Shown here: piece by piece, positions 12,085 to 22,494 of the stretch | Layout: each line of letters begins with the position of its first letter | Numbering within the stretch: the stretch's first letter is position 1 | NCBI GenBank assembly: GCA_027669525.1 | Contig: JAQEDJ010000007.1 | Location: forward strand, 1-61,838 | DNA length: 61,838 nucleotides | Source: Coriobacteriaceae bacterium AM48-5 | GTDB lineage: Bacteria; Actinomycetota; Coriobacteriia; Coriobacteriales; Coriobacteriaceae | Reading direction: 5' to 3' | Made by a program: the position numbers and the translations under genes | The notes under the pieces: generated by a model | Seen by the model: only the letters and a program-made list of their open reading frames with translations | The model's database searches: none | What the model was told of the DNA's origin: nothing

Positions 12085-12111
12085 AAATCTAAGTCTCTAT
12101 ATATAAGATTT
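12085..12111. promoter_or_regulatory. Heat-shock operator before clpB (HspR/HAIR-like)
   Basis: AAATCTAAGTC-N5-ATATAAGATTT, 89 bp upstream of the clpB ATG. All 22 fixed positions are the same in the element before dnaK at 21095-21121. A TATAAG box follows on the minus strand, so the element would cover the -35 region. It resembles, but does not match, the actinobacterial HAIR consensus (CTTGAGT-N7-ACTCAAG). HspR, encoded with dnaK, is the obvious ligand. Confidence 0.7.
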
Positions 12112-12172
12112 TCTGAGTGAATTACGGATAGGGTACTGAGATGTCAGCCCGCCGCTGCCCAGGCGCGCTACC

Positions 12173-12229
12173 GTCTCGATCTGTATCATCTAGCAGCCAT
12201 TTTTGATCCTAGATGTTACAGATCGAGAC
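12173..12229. terminator. 21-bp near-perfect hairpin
   Basis: Arms GTCTCGATCTGTATCATCTAG (12173-12193) and CTAGATGTTACAGATCGAGAC (12209-12229) pair with a single mismatch; the loop contains ATTTTTGAT. It separates the clpB promoter from the 3' end of the minus-strand exported-protein gene and probably ends that transcript. Confidence 0.55.
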
Positions 12230-12237
12230 AGACCGAA

Positions 12238-12272
12238 AACCACCACAAAGAGGACAGGTACCTTTGTGGTAG
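12238..12272. repeat. 36-bp palindromic repeat, copy 1 of 5
   Basis: ACCACCACAAAG-N-CTTTGTGGTAGT with an inner GGACAGGTAC. It is the most diverged of five copies (others at 13043, 13910, 55264 and 58171). It lies just 3' of the exported-protein gene at 12282. Confidence 0.8.
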
Positions 12273-12281
12273 TCGCGGTCT

Positions 12282-12953
12282 CTACTCCTTCGCCGAACCC
12301 GTACTTCCCGATTCGACGGTCCAGGGCATCTCATCCTCGAACAGCCATGTACGGGCAGACCCACTATCGCGTGCAGTCTGCGGGTCAGGCAAGCAGGTCT
12401 GTTTATAGGCATCTTGGATACACTGACCCATAAAATCGTTGAGCTCGGTCTGGTCGCCCTCCATGACATAGGCGACATCGCCGTCCATGATGTAGATGCC
12501 CGGACCCTCATTGCCCTCGTAGCCCGGATCGTACGAGACATCACATAACTTTGCGCCGTTTGCAGTGTCCAGCTCGATGGAAGAGTGGCATCCGCCAACC
12601 ATGTCGTTCGCTTTTGCCCGATAGGACGCATATCCATACCAGCGCTTAAAGGTTTTGCCCTTGAGCAACTCGGACGCCCTGTCGATCAGACTAGAATCCG
12701 TGGTATAGCGCATAGCCCCAAGCTGAATACGTGGATAATTACTAATACCCAGCACAGCCGGCTGCTCATCAAAATCAACGGTAATGGTCTCGGGCTTGTC
12801 GTCGCCGGTCAGAAGTTCGACAGATTGAGTCACAGGCTTGACCACCGGCTCCGTCACCGCAGCAGGTAGAAACGCCATGCCGACAGTGCCCATGCCAACC
12901 ACGGTAATCGCAAGCGCCAAAACAATCAATCCAATTCGGACAGGACTTCTCAC
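12282..12953 (-). CDS. Exported or membrane-anchored protein, unknown function
   Basis: About 223 residues from a GTG at 12953, which has GAGGTG seven bases upstream; an ATG at 12992 would add 13 residues and is the alternative. The N-terminus is a signal anchor (SPVRIGLIVLALAITVVGMG). The outer part has three Cys-containing segments (GGCHSS, KLCDVS, QTCLPD) and an acidic loop (YDPGYEGNEGPGIYIMDGD). I do not recognise the family. The gene lies between copies 1 and 2 of the 36-bp palindrome, and the next gene, also a single-pass exported protein of similar size, lies between copies 2 and 3. Confidence 0.55.
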   Translation of the reverse strand: MRSPVRIGLIVLALAITVVGMGTVGMAFLPAAVTEPVVKPVTQSVELLTGDDKPETITVDFDEQPAVLGISNYPRIQLGAMRYTTDSSLIDRASELLKGKTFKRWYGYASYRAKANDMVGGCHSSIELDTANGAKLCDVSYDPGYEGNEGPGIYIMDGDVAYVMEGDQTELNDFMGQCIQDAYKQTCLPDPQTARDSGSARTWLFEDEMPWTVESGSTGSAKE

Positions 12954-13042
12954 AGCAAAGCACCTCGCAACGCAAACCTTCGCTACCTGCACTAATGATA
13001 TCGCCAGCCAGCATTATTACCAAAAGAAGCCGCGCGCTCCTC

Positions 13043-13078
13043 ACCACCACAAAGGGGACAGGCACCTTTGTGGTGGTT
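13043..13078. repeat. 36-bp palindromic repeat, copy 2 of 5
   Basis: ACCACCACAAAGGGGACAGG followed by CACCTTTGTGGTGGTT. The inner part is in the opposite sense to copies 3-5. It lies between two divergent genes for small exported proteins. Confidence 0.85.
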
Positions 13079-13187
13079 TTCGACGCTAACGGTCGACCAT
13101 CTCGCGCCATGAGATTAAACTTGAATTGTTCTCTGAACATATCCATTTCTGCCTATCCTCAACAGATCTTTGTCTCGAGGAGCGCAT

Positions 13188-13856
13188 ATGAAGCCGTCTC
13201 ATTCCACCGGTCGCAACGTCATCGCCATTCTCGCCATACCCATCGTGATGCTCTTCCTTATCGTCGCCACGCCCTTTTCCCTTGGCATCGCCTCGCCCTT
13301 CGATTTATGCGGAATGGTCGACGCCGGCTCGCGTGCCACCTCGCTCTCCTTTATCTGTCGCGGCGTGTTCTACGAAGATGGAATTCCCACCGGAATTTGG
13401 CGGTCAAAGTTACCGCTGCTCGGAACGATTGATGGATGCTTCCCCTATTTCAGCCTTGAACCTCAGACGATGAATTATTTGATCGACGACCAGCCACTCG
13501 ACTCCATCACCCTCGCCTACGACTACGCACCAAACACCGATGAGCGCCACATGAACCAAGTCCTCGACAAGATGCTTGGACAGTGCGGGCTCACCGAGGA
13601 GGCCGGTCGAACCATCTATAGCAACCAGAAATTAAAGCGAACAGAACTCCGCCGTGTCGGAAAAATCAAAGGGCGAAACGGGGCCGCCTACTGGGATGCC
13701 TGGGCAACACGCGACAAGGGCGAATTCGGACACAGCACCTATATGGTCACTGTCTACACCAAAGACGGAATTAAGGACAATGTTGACGATTTCGCGTCAT
13801 CCAAACTCGGCATCCCCAAAACAACCAAACCCGTCAACCCAGATGAAATCCTGTAG
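13188..13856 (+). CDS. Membrane-anchored exported protein, unknown function
   Basis: A 222-residue protein starting at ATG 13188, preceded by GAGGAG; an in-frame ATG at 13170 has no such site. Residues 11-33 form a membrane anchor (NVIAILAIPIVMLFLIVATP). The outer domain has Cys residues in DLCGMV, SFICRG and GQCGLT and ends in a Lys/Pro-rich tail. No domain is recognised. Codon use is less GC-rich than in nearby housekeeping genes. It diverges from the similar-sized exported protein gene at 12282-12953 and is framed by palindromes at 13043 and 13910. Confidence 0.6.
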   Translation: MKPSHSTGRNVIAILAIPIVMLFLIVATPFSLGIASPFDLCGMVDAGSRATSLSFICRGVFYEDGIPTGIWRSKLPLLGTIDGCFPYFSLEPQTMNYLIDDQPLDSITLAYDYAPNTDERHMNQVLDKMLGQCGLTEEAGRTIYSNQKLKRTELRRVGKIKGRNGAAYWDAWATRDKGEFGHSTYMVTVYTKDGIKDNVDDFASSKLGIPKTTKPVNPDEIL

Positions 13857-13909
13857 AGCCGCCCATTAACATGCCGCTCAACGATCACAACAACATCGAG
13901 CTAGTCCCC

Positions 13910-13945
13910 ACCACCACAAAGGTGCCTGTCCCCTTTGTGGTGGTT
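13910..13945. repeat. 36-bp palindromic repeat, copy 3 of 5
   Basis: ACCACCACAAAGGTGCCTGT followed by CCCCTTTGTGGTGGTT, identical in its core to the copies at 55264 and 58171. It lies 54 bp after the stop of the exported-protein gene. Confidence 0.85.
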
Positions 13946-14036
13946 TTCGACAAAAAGAAGCCGCCCCGATAACAGAAGCGGCATCAAGCAGGTCCATTTA
14001 TTAGCGTCCCTCAAGACCCAACGAGAACGTCGCGGT

Positions 14037-14110
14037 AGCCCCGGACACACCTTTCCCTCGGGCGACCCTCGCGAAGCGCGTGAGCACGAGGAAAGGTGTG
14101 GCCGGGGCGT
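14037..14110 (-). terminator. Large hairpin after the hydratase gene
   Basis: GCCCCGGACACACCTTTCC (from 14037) pairs with GGAAAGGTGTGGCCGGGGC (to 14109), extended by CTCG/CGAG, with an inner GCGAAGCGCG fold. It starts ten bases after the stop of the aconitase-family gene on the minus strand. No U tract is seen. Confidence 0.6.
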
Positions 14111-14119
14111 ACAGCAGAG

Positions 14120-16419
14120 TTACTCGGCAGCGGCCTTGAACTTGTTGTAGTTGATCAGACAGCCGGCCTTGACGATGGCACGTTCTTCGGCCGTCATATC
14201 GGCAATGTAGAGCACAATCTGCTCGACCGCACCATCGGCGCGCACCACGTAGGCGGCGATGTCCTTTAGGTCGCCATCGAGCGCGGCACGGATGCCCGGC
14301 ACAAAGACGTAGTCGCCCACCTCAAAGCTGGGCTCGGCCTCCATCTGGAAGGGCACCATGCCCCAGTTCATCACGTTGGAGCGATAGCGCTTGGTGGCGT
14401 ACTCGTGAACGATGTTGGCCAGGCCGCCGATCACGCGCTGGCAGCTCGCGGCCTGCTCGCGGGCAGAACCGTCGCCCGGCTTCTTGGCATAGAGCATGGA
14501 GCCGTACTCGGTCGCCTTGGCATCGGCCGCGACACCCGCGCCAGCCAGTGCCTCAAACACGCCGGCAAGCTCGGCATCGAGCGCCGCCAGGTCACCCGCG
14601 GCCTCGCCGGCCACGCGACGCTTCTCCACGGCGTCGACCTCCTTGGAACGACCGACGTAGGCCGGATCGCGGCGGCTCAGCGTAAACTCGGCCAGGCCCA
14701 GCGGGTTGGAGCGGAAGGAGCTCGTCTCGCCCGAAGGAATGAGCTCGTCGGTCGTAGTGACCGGGTCCATGATCTTGGAGCACACCTTGAGCAGAATGTC
14801 GTCGCCGAGAGGCTCCATCGCGGGCCACGGCTTGATGTTGGGGCCTTCGACCAGCTCGTCGGCAGGCTCCGCCTTGCCAAAGCCCCAGTACACGCGCTTC
14901 TTGTACGGCGCGTCGTCGAAGGTGTACTCGCAAGCCTCGTCCCAGGTGTCCTCGGGCAGGTCGGTCGCCGGCGTCAGGATGCCGCCGTTGGCAGCCGTCG
15001 CCGCAATGGAACGGGCGTCCATCAGAGCCACGGCGCTCAGCTGGCCATTGCCCGGCTTGGAGCCCTCGCGGTTGGGGAAGTTGCGCGTAGTGTGGCGGAT
15101 CGACAGGCCGTTGTTGGCGGGCGTGTCGCCGGCACCGAAGCACGGGCCGCAGAATGCCGTGCGCACGATCGCGCCGGCCTCCATAAGGTCGTAGATATAG
15201 CCGCGGCGTGTAAGCTCGAGTGCCACGGGCTGGCTCGTGGGATAGACCGACAGCGAGAACTCGCCGCAGCCGGTGTTGGCGCCCTTGAGCACGCGGGCAG
15301 CCTGGACCACGGAGTCGTAGTTGCCGCCCGAGCAGCCGGCGATAACGCCCTGCTGCACGTGCAGCTTGCCGTCGACAATCTTGTCGAGCAGGCTAAAGTG
15401 CGTCTTGCCCTCGCCGATCTTAGCGGCCTCGAGCTCCACCTCGTGAAGGATGTCCTCGAGGTTCTCGTTGAGCTCGTCAATCTCAAAGCCGTTGGAAGGA
15501 TGGAACGGCAGCGCAATCATGGGCTTGATGCTCGACAGATCGACCTCGACGCAGCCGTCGTAGTAGGCAACATCGGCAGGCTTGAGCTCGCGGTAGTCGT
15601 CGCCGCGGCCGTGCATGGCCAGGAATGCGTGCGTGTCCTCGTCGGTGGCCAGATGCTCGACAGACAGGTGGTCTCGGTGGTCATGACATCGACGCCGTTG
15701 CGGTAGTCGGTCGTCATGCTCGCGATGCCGGGGCCCACAAACTCCATGACCTTGTTCTTGACGTAGCCCTTGGCAAAGACAGCGCGGATGATGGCGAGCG
15801 CCACATCGTGCGGGCCGACGCCGGGGCGCGGGGCACCCGTGAGGTAGATGGCGACGACGCCGGGATAGGCGACGTCGTAGGTGTCGCGCAGCAGTTGCTT
15901 TGCCAGCTCGCCGCCGCCCTCGCCCACGGCCATAGTGCCCAGAGCGCCGTAGCGGGTGTGCGAGTCGGAGCCCAGGATCATCTTGCCGCAACCGGCGAAG
16001 TTCTCACGCATAAAGGAGTGAATGACGGCGATATGCGGCGGGACGAAAATGCCGCCGTACTTCTTGGCAGCCGAGAGGCCAAAGACGTGGTCGTCCTCGT
16101 TGATGGTGCCGCCCACGGCACACAGCGAGTTATGGCAGTTGGTAAGCACGTAAGGCAGCGGGAACTGTTCCATGCCCGAGGCGCGCGCCGTCTGGATGAT
16201 GCCGACAAAAGTGATGTCGTGGCTCGCCATGGCATCGAAGCGAATCTTGAGCGCCTCGGGATCTCCGGACGTATTGTGTGCCTGGAGGATCGAATACGCG
16301 ATGGTGCCACGCTTGGCGTCCTCGGGCGTCTGCGTAATACCACGCTCGGCAGCCTCGGCTGCAGGCACAACCTCGCTGCCGCCGCGCAGGTAGATGCCGT
16401 CCTCGTACAGCTTGACCAT
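14120..16419 (-). CDS. Aconitase-family hydratase (frameshift)
   Basis: About 766 residues of the aconitase / 3-isopropylmalate dehydratase superfamily, resembling the single-chain hydratases near YbhJ. Such enzymes use a [4Fe-4S] cluster to move water between carbons of a tricarboxylate. Substrate-loop motifs include [27 protein letters not shown] and, for the cluster, [12 protein letters not shown] and [20 protein letters not shown]; the C-terminal swivel domain ends near KFKAAAE. Whether it works on citrate or another acid is not settled by sequence. The start at 16419 has GGGAG at five bases; an ATG seven codons earlier has none. Near 15649 the word TCTGGGCC appears as TCTGGCC, which shifts the frame at SSIW|ATDEDT; one added G restores a continuous protein. 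Confidence 0.85.
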
Positions 16420-16584
16420 ACTGTCTCCCACTCTGCCCAAAAATTTGAGCGCATAGCATACATTCGTTCAATATCGTGCCATAGAACGGTTGCGAGTGGG
16501 TTACGAATCTACACGTTCACTTTATCTCAGTAAAGCAGAGGACGAGTTAGGTCCTGGGGAGGCAGACTTAGACGCTCAAATGAC

Positions 16585-16648
16585 GAGAGTGGATAATCTC
16601 CCACTTTGAGCCTGCAAACAGGCAAAAAACGGGAGATTATCCACTCTC
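16585..16648. repeat. 64-bp palindromic element, copy 1 of 3
   Basis: Perfect 18-bp arms GAGAGTGGATAATCTCCC and GGGAGATTATCCACTCTC enclose ACTTTGAGCCTG...CAGGC. The word TGACGAGAG before and TCATTCTG after are also shared with other copies (53169, 60052). It lies between the hspR stop and the hydratase promoter. Confidence 0.85.
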
Positions 16649-16659
16649 ATTCTGCAGGT

Positions 16660-16686
16660 ACTCATTTAAGTCTGTCCCCAATGAGT
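16660..16686. repeat. Short palindrome ACTCATT...AATGAGT
   Basis: ACTCATTTAAGTCTGTCCCC followed by AATGAGT. The same layout occurs near 59989 (AAGTACGTCCCC) and in part at 61383, where an IS110 element interrupts it. It ends two bases before the hspR stop codon. Confidence 0.7.
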
Positions 16687-16688
16687 GC

Positions 16689-17105
16689 CTACAGGTCGCC
16701 GCCCGTGCCCAGCAGTTTGCGCATGACTTGCTCGGGGTTGACCGAGCCGTCGCGCGGGGCCAGGGCGGTGATCTTCTTCTGCATCTTATACTCGTGCAGC
16801 TCGTCCTCGAGCTGGCGCACGCGGGCGCGGAGCTTTTCGTTCTCGCGCTCGCGCTCCTCGGCACGCTCCTTCATATCGAGGATGCGCACCACGCCGGCAA
16901 GGTTGATGCCCTCGTCAGTCAGCTGGTTGATGAGCTCCAGGCGCTCGATATCGGCACGCGAATACAGACGCGTGTTGCCGCCCGAGCGCTGGGGGTTCAC
17001 CAAGCCCTTGGACTCGTAGACGCGCAGAGTCTGCGGGTGCATGCCGGTCAGCTCGGCCGCCACGCTGATCATGTACAGCGGTTTGTTCCTATTGTCCTCG
17101 GCCAT
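16689..17105 (-). CDS. hspR: Heat-shock repressor HspR (MerR family)
   Basis: HspR represses chaperone genes and uses DnaK as co-repressor, so that free DnaK signals the heat-shock state. The 138-residue product has a MerR winged helix (residues 10-80; MISVAAELTGMHPQTLRVYE, GNTRLYSRADIERL) followed by a coiled coil (KERAEERERENEKLRARVRQ). It is the last gene of dnaK-grpE-dnaJ-hspR, the usual actinobacterial order. Its likely operators are the 27-bp elements before dnaK (21095) and clpB (12085). Confidence 0.93.
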   Translation of the reverse strand: MAEDNRNKPLYMISVAAELTGMHPQTLRVYESKGLVNPQRSGGNTRLYSRADIERLELINQLTDEGINLAGVVRILDMKERAEERERENEKLRARVRQLEDELHEYKMQKKITALAPRDGSVNPEQVMRKLLGTGGDL

Positions 17106-17176
17106 GCTACCTGACCCCTTTCCGTCTCGTTATCGTCCATCATAAGCCCGCGGCGTGGGCGTGCGCCGCGACCGCC

Positions 17177-18142
17177 CTAGTACGTCGCCTTGTAACGATT
17201 GACCTTCTCGCGATAGTCGCGCGTGTCGGCCTCGCGCAGCTTGGTCATGGCATCGCGTTCATCGTCGGACAGGTTCGTGGGGACCTGCACCTTGATCTCG
17301 ACGAGCAGCGCGCCCGTACGGCCACGGTGCTTAACGTCGGGCGCCCCCATTTCCTTAAAGCGGAACTTCTTGCCCGTCTGGGTACCCGCGGGCACCTTCA
17401 GACGAACCGTCGCACCGCCGGGCGTCGGCACGTCCACCGTGCAGCCGAGCGCCGCCTCGTAGACCGAGATCGGCACCTCCATGGTCACGTCGGCACCTTT
17501 ACGCTTAAACAGCGGATGCTCCTCCACGTGCGTGGTCACGACCAGGTCGCCGCGCTCGCCGCCGGCAACGCCATACTCGCCGCGACGCTTGTAGCGCAGC
17601 TTGCCGCCATCCACGGCGCCCGCAGGCACCGAGACCGTAATGGTCTGCTGCTCGCCCGTCGAGGGAATGCGGTAGGTGACCTTGTGCGTCACGCCGCGGA
17701 ACGCGTCCTCGGCCGTCACGTCGACAGTCAGCGACAGGTCGCCGCCCTTGCGAGCACGGCTGCGACCCGCACCGGCACCGGCATTACCCGCAGCCCCGGC
17801 AAAGCCCGAGCCCCAATCGCTGCCCCAAGCGCCGTTGCCGCTAAAGATGCTGTCGAAGATATCGCCCCAGCCGCTCGCACCGGCGCCGGCACCGTAGCCG
17901 CCGCCATACGCGCCGCCCGCGCCCGGCATGCCGCCGAACATGAGCATCTGGTCGTACTCTTTGCGCTTCTTCTCGTCCGAAAGCGTCTCGTAAGCCTCGC
18001 TAATCTCCTTGAACTTGGCCTCGTCGCCGCCGGCATCGGGGTGGTATTTTTGCGCGAGCTTGCGAAACGCGCTCTTGATCTCTTTGTCGGAGGCGCTCTT
18101 GGATACGCCCAGGATGTCATAGAAGGTTTTGCCTGCAGCCAT
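17177..18142 (-). CDS. dnaJ: DnaJ-type co-chaperone lacking the zinc domain
   Basis: This Hsp40 delivers clients to DnaK and stimulates its ATPase. The 321-residue protein has a J domain (residues 6-70) with the essential HPD motif (KYHPDAGG), a long Gly/Ala-rich linker (70-125), and two C-terminal substrate domains. The CxxCxGxG zinc repeats of classical DnaJ are absent, so it is a type II (CbpA-like) protein. The start is ATG 18142 with GGAGAGG upstream. It lies between grpE and hspR; a hairpin at 18215-18244 separates it from grpE and may lower its expression relative to dnaK and grpE. Confidence 0.9.
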   Translation of the reverse strand: MAAGKTFYDILGVSKSASDKEIKSAFRKLAQKYHPDAGGDEAKFKEISEAYETLSDEKKRKEYDQMLMFGGMPGAGGAYGGGYGAGAGASGWGDIFDSIFSGNGAWGSDWGSGFAGAAGNAGAGAGRSRARKGGDLSLTVDVTAEDAFRGVTHKVTYRIPSTGEQQTITVSVPAGAVDGGKLRYKRRGEYGVAGGERGDLVVTTHVEEHPLFKRKGADVTMEVPISVYEAALGCTVDVPTPGGATVRLKVPAGTQTGKKFRFKEMGAPDVKHRGRTGALLVEIKVQVPTNLSDDERDAMTKLREADTRDYREKVNRYKATY

Positions 18143-18214
18143 CGTAGCTCCTCTCCTGTTTCATCCACCGCTCAACGGGCGGCGGCTCATACTGTCATAT
18201 GGCACTAGGCCAGA

Positions 18215-18244
18215 AAGGGCCCCGGGTGTTGCCCCGGGGCCCTT
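18215..18244 (-). terminator. Intra-operon hairpin between grpE and dnaJ
   Basis: AAGGGCCCCGGG (18215-18226) pairs with CCCCGGGGCCCTT (18232-18244), followed on the minus strand by TTTCTGGCC. It begins six bases after the grpE stop and could be an attenuator within the chaperone operon. Confidence 0.65.
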
Positions 18245-18249
18245 CTCAA

Positions 18250-19092
18250 TTACTCCTCGGTGCTCTCGGCCGTATCGGCCGTAGCATCCTCGGGCGCCGC
18301 TTCGGGCTCCGGTGCGGGGCGTTTCTCGCCACCGTAGGTCACCGTCACCATCGCGGAGCGCAGGATGCGATCCGCCATGCGGTAGCCCTTCTGGTACACG
18401 TCGTTGACGGTCTCGTCGTACTGCGATGCGTCCTCGACACGCCCCACGGCCTGGTGCTCGAGCGGATCGAACGCCTCGCCCTTGGGGTCGATGGGCTCAA
18501 CGCCCTCGTGCGCAAACACATCGAGCAGCTTGGCATGCACCGCATCAACGCCATCGACGAACTGCTTAAAGTCGTCGGAAAGCTCCTGGCTACGGGCATG
18601 GTCGATTGCACGCTCGATATCGTCAACCACCGGCAACAGCGCGGTGACAAGCTTCTCGGTCGCGCGCTCGCGCTCGGCGATACGCTCGCTGGCGGTGCGG
18701 CGACGGAAGTTCTCCCAGTCGGCCTGCAGACGGGCGGTACGCTCGGTGGCGTCCTTTGCCTTGTCCTCGGCGGCCTTCTGAGCCTCTGCCGCAGCATCGA
18801 GCTCGCTGCGTACGTCGGCAAGCTCCTTTTGGGCCTGCTCGAACTTGAGCTTAAAGTCGTTGTCGGCGGCTTCCTCACCGGCGCGGATAGCGGCTTCCAC
18901 CATCTCGTCCTCGGTCATCGTCGCCTCCTTGTTGGAATCCTCTACCTGGTTCTCGGCAGCCTCGGCGGCCTCGGCCTCGTTGGCCTCGGTATCGTCGACG
19001 GCCTCTACGGGAATCTTCACGTCCTTCTCCTCAGAGTCAACGGGGGCGGCGCCAGCGGCGGCCGCCTCCGTGCGAGCTTTACGGGCGGACAT
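18250..19092 (-). CDS. grpE: Nucleotide exchange factor GrpE
   Basis: GrpE releases ADP from DnaK. The product has 280 residues, long for the family because of an acidic N-terminal extension (about 65 residues). The dimer coiled coil spans about 75-135 and includes LQADWENFRRRTASE, the family hallmark. The beta-domain follows, with EGVEPIDPKGEAFDPLEHQAV and DVYQKGYRMADRILRSAMVTV. The tail is rich in Glu and Ala. The gene starts two bases after the dnaK stop, so translation is probably coupled. Confidence 0.93.
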   Translation of the reverse strand: MSARKARTEAAAAGAAPVDSEEKDVKIPVEAVDDTEANEAEAAEAAENQVEDSNKEATMTEDEMVEAAIRAGEEAADNDFKLKFEQAQKELADVRSELDAAAEAQKAAEDKAKDATERTARLQADWENFRRRTASERIAERERATEKLVTALLPVVDDIERAIDHARSQELSDDFKQFVDGVDAVHAKLLDVFAHEGVEPIDPKGEAFDPLEHQAVGRVEDASQYDETVNDVYQKGYRMADRILRSAMVTVTYGGEKRPAPEPEAAPEDATADTAESTEE

Positions 19093-19094
19093 GA

Positions 19095-20985
<1,891 letters not shown>

Positions 20986-21094
20986 TAGAAATTCCCTCTC
21001 TCTTTTGCGTTCGCGCCGCCTCGACGATCTGTCGCGCGGCGCTTCGGCTTGTCTTTCAGGATGTAGTGTATCCCCTTATGGGCCGGAATATACA

Positions 21095-21121
21095 AAATCT
21101 AAGTCAATTCATATAAGATTT
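21095..21121. promoter_or_regulatory. Heat-shock operator before dnaK (HspR/HAIR-like)
   Basis: AAATCTAAGTC-N5-ATATAAGATTT, the same 22 fixed bases as before clpB (12085-12111). On the minus strand a TATATT box follows directly, so bound repressor would cover the -35 region. HspR from the same operon is the probable ligand. Confidence 0.7.
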
Positions 21122-21527
21122 CTTATCTCTGAGAGTTTAGGTTCTCAAATGCGCAGGTAGATGCACTGTTTGAGTTCTCGGCAGATCTATTGAGATCTAT
21201 GTAGAGATGGCTGAGGTTTGGGCTTGGGAGCGCACATGGCGGCCCCGGCTTCCCTGGGGAAAGTTCGACCCGTTTTTCGGCCAAATAATGGGATGCGGTT
21301 TCCGCAAGCACGCTCAATCGCCCTATATTTCAAGTCACCTATAGCTAACATTTGCGCAGCTCAACGGCCCCACCTGCGCGTTTTTTAGTAAACCTTGGCA
21401 TACTCGGCGAACGGTATGAAGATGCCGGCCAGAGGGTATTGCAAACGGTCGCTCCCGTGGTATGTTTTTGCCCGAATCAAACCGGCGCGCATCGCCTGTA
21501 GCGTCGGTCAACAGAGAGGAAACTACC
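21122..21527. other. Divergent intergenic region without a gene
   Basis: Between the dnaK operator and the ferredoxin start. I see no supported coding sequence. It includes CCCGTTTTTCGGCCAAAT, similar to CCCGCTATTCGGCCAAAA near 45008, and the ferredoxin ribosome site (AGAGGAAA) at its right end. Confidence 0.5.
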
Positions 21528-21713
21528 ATGGCTCATCCCGTAATTGATGCCGACGAGTGCATCGCTTGTGGCGTTTGCGTCGACTCCTGCCCCGCTGGCG
21601 TTCTGGAGCTCCAGGACGTCGCTACCGTCGCTGACGAGGACTCCTGCGTCGCCTGTGGCGCTTGCCAGGACGCTTGCCCCGCCGGCGCGATCACCGAGAT
21701 CGTCGAGGAGTAA
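21528..21713 (+). CDS. 2[4Fe-4S] ferredoxin
   Basis: A 61-residue clostridial-type ferredoxin, a soluble low-potential electron carrier. Both cluster motifs are complete: CIACGVCVDSCP near residue 10 and CVACGACQDACP near residue 41; the two halves are near repeats. The start ATG at 21528 has GAGAGGA upstream. The gene stands alone and is followed by a strong terminator. Partners could include pyruvate:ferredoxin oxidoreductase or hydrogenase, but none is in the window. Confidence 0.95.
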   Translation: MAHPVIDADECIACGVCVDSCPAGVLELQDVATVADEDSCVACGACQDACPAGAITEIVEE

Positions 21714-21752
21714 CAACTCCCCCGCTTGCACACTCACAAGTACACCGTGCAC

Positions 21753-21795
21753 AAAAGGAGGCCTCCGCATCGCCGCGGAGGCCTCCTTTTTGTGC
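21753..21795 (+). terminator. Ferredoxin terminator
   Basis: A 16-bp stem (AAAAGGAGGCCTCCGC with GCGGAGGCCTCCTTTT) followed by T. The A and T tracts on either side would allow function in both directions. Confidence 0.92.
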
Positions 21796-21835
21796 GGATA
21801 ACCAATTAGGCACCGTCGCAGGTTGAGCTCACGTC

Positions 21836-21945
21836 AGCGAAAACGTCCCTAAGCGAGCAAGGTGACGTGAAAGAGGAGGGAAGCGTACTTTGGTACGCGA
21901 CCGACGATTGAACGTCAGATTGCCGCTTAGGGACGTTTGCAGCAT
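21836..21945 (-). ncRNA. Candidate structured RNA element, copy 1 of 3
   Basis: An element shared with 45168-45308 and 54118-54264. Outer helix arms are 21844-21855 and 21924-21935 (CGTCCCTAAGCG / CGCTTAGGGACG, perfect). A second helix, GACGT (21864-21868) with ACGTC (21912-21916), is covaried in copy 3. Conserved unpaired or internal-loop words are GAGCAAGG, GAAA, TTGAA and AGATTGCC. It directly follows the niaR stop (21949) on the minus strand, so I place it there as a 3'-UTR element; the true strand is not proven. This copy lacks the second hairpin seen in the other two. Confidence 0.6.
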
Positions 21946-21948
21946 CGG

Positions 21949-22494
21949 CTACGATAGATCGTCCTCGTAAGGCATTAAATCGGCAAGGTAGCCCTTCTCC
22001 TTGAGCATGGCCTCGATCTCGTCGAGGGTTTGCTCATCCTCTGCCGCAATGCGATGGAAGTGATAGCCGCTCGTCACCGTTAATAGTGGAAAGCTCTTGC
22101 CGCTCTCGATATCGTGCAGGTAGCGCTCAACATCGCGACGATTGCGAATGTCCAGGTCGGCTGTGATCTTACCGTACACGCGGTGATTGACGATCACGTT
22201 GAGCACGGCGCCGCCGGCGTCGACGATACTCGTGAGCTCATCGCCTGCCTGCTCAACGCTGTGGCGAACCTTGACCAAGCGCGTGGGCACGGCGGGGCTG
22301 CTGGGGGCCTCCTGTAGTACATAGCCGCGATTGGTGGCGACGATATCGTGCCCGTCGGCGCGCAGCAGGGCGATGTCCTGCACCACGACCTGACGGCTCA
22401 CGCCCACCTCGCGGGCAAGCGCACTGCCCGAGACAGGTTCTTTGGCCCCCTCGAGCACGGCCATGATGGCACGGCGACGCTCGCGGGCATTCAT
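21949..22494 (-). CDS. niaR: NAD-biosynthesis repressor NiaR
   Basis: NiaR represses NAD synthesis and niacin uptake genes when niacin is present. The 181-residue product has an N-terminal helix-turn-helix (residues 5-60; SGSALAREVGVSRQVVVQDI) and a 3H domain with its three conserved His-containing segments (VRHSVEQ, VNHRVYG, GYHFHRI). Its ATG overlaps the nadC stop by one base (TAATG), so it is translationally coupled to the operon it should regulate. A likely operator lies before nadA at 25857-25896. The structured repeat element starts right after its stop codon. Confidence 0.9.
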   Translation of the reverse strand: MNARERRRAIMAVLEGAKEPVSGSALAREVGVSRQVVVQDIALLRADGHDIVATNRGYVLQEAPSSPAVPTRLVKVRHSVEQAGDELTSIVDAGGAVLNVIVNHRVYGKITADLDIRNRRDVERYLHDIESGKSFPLLTVTSGYHFHRIAAEDEQTLDEIEAMLKEKGYLADLMPYEDDLS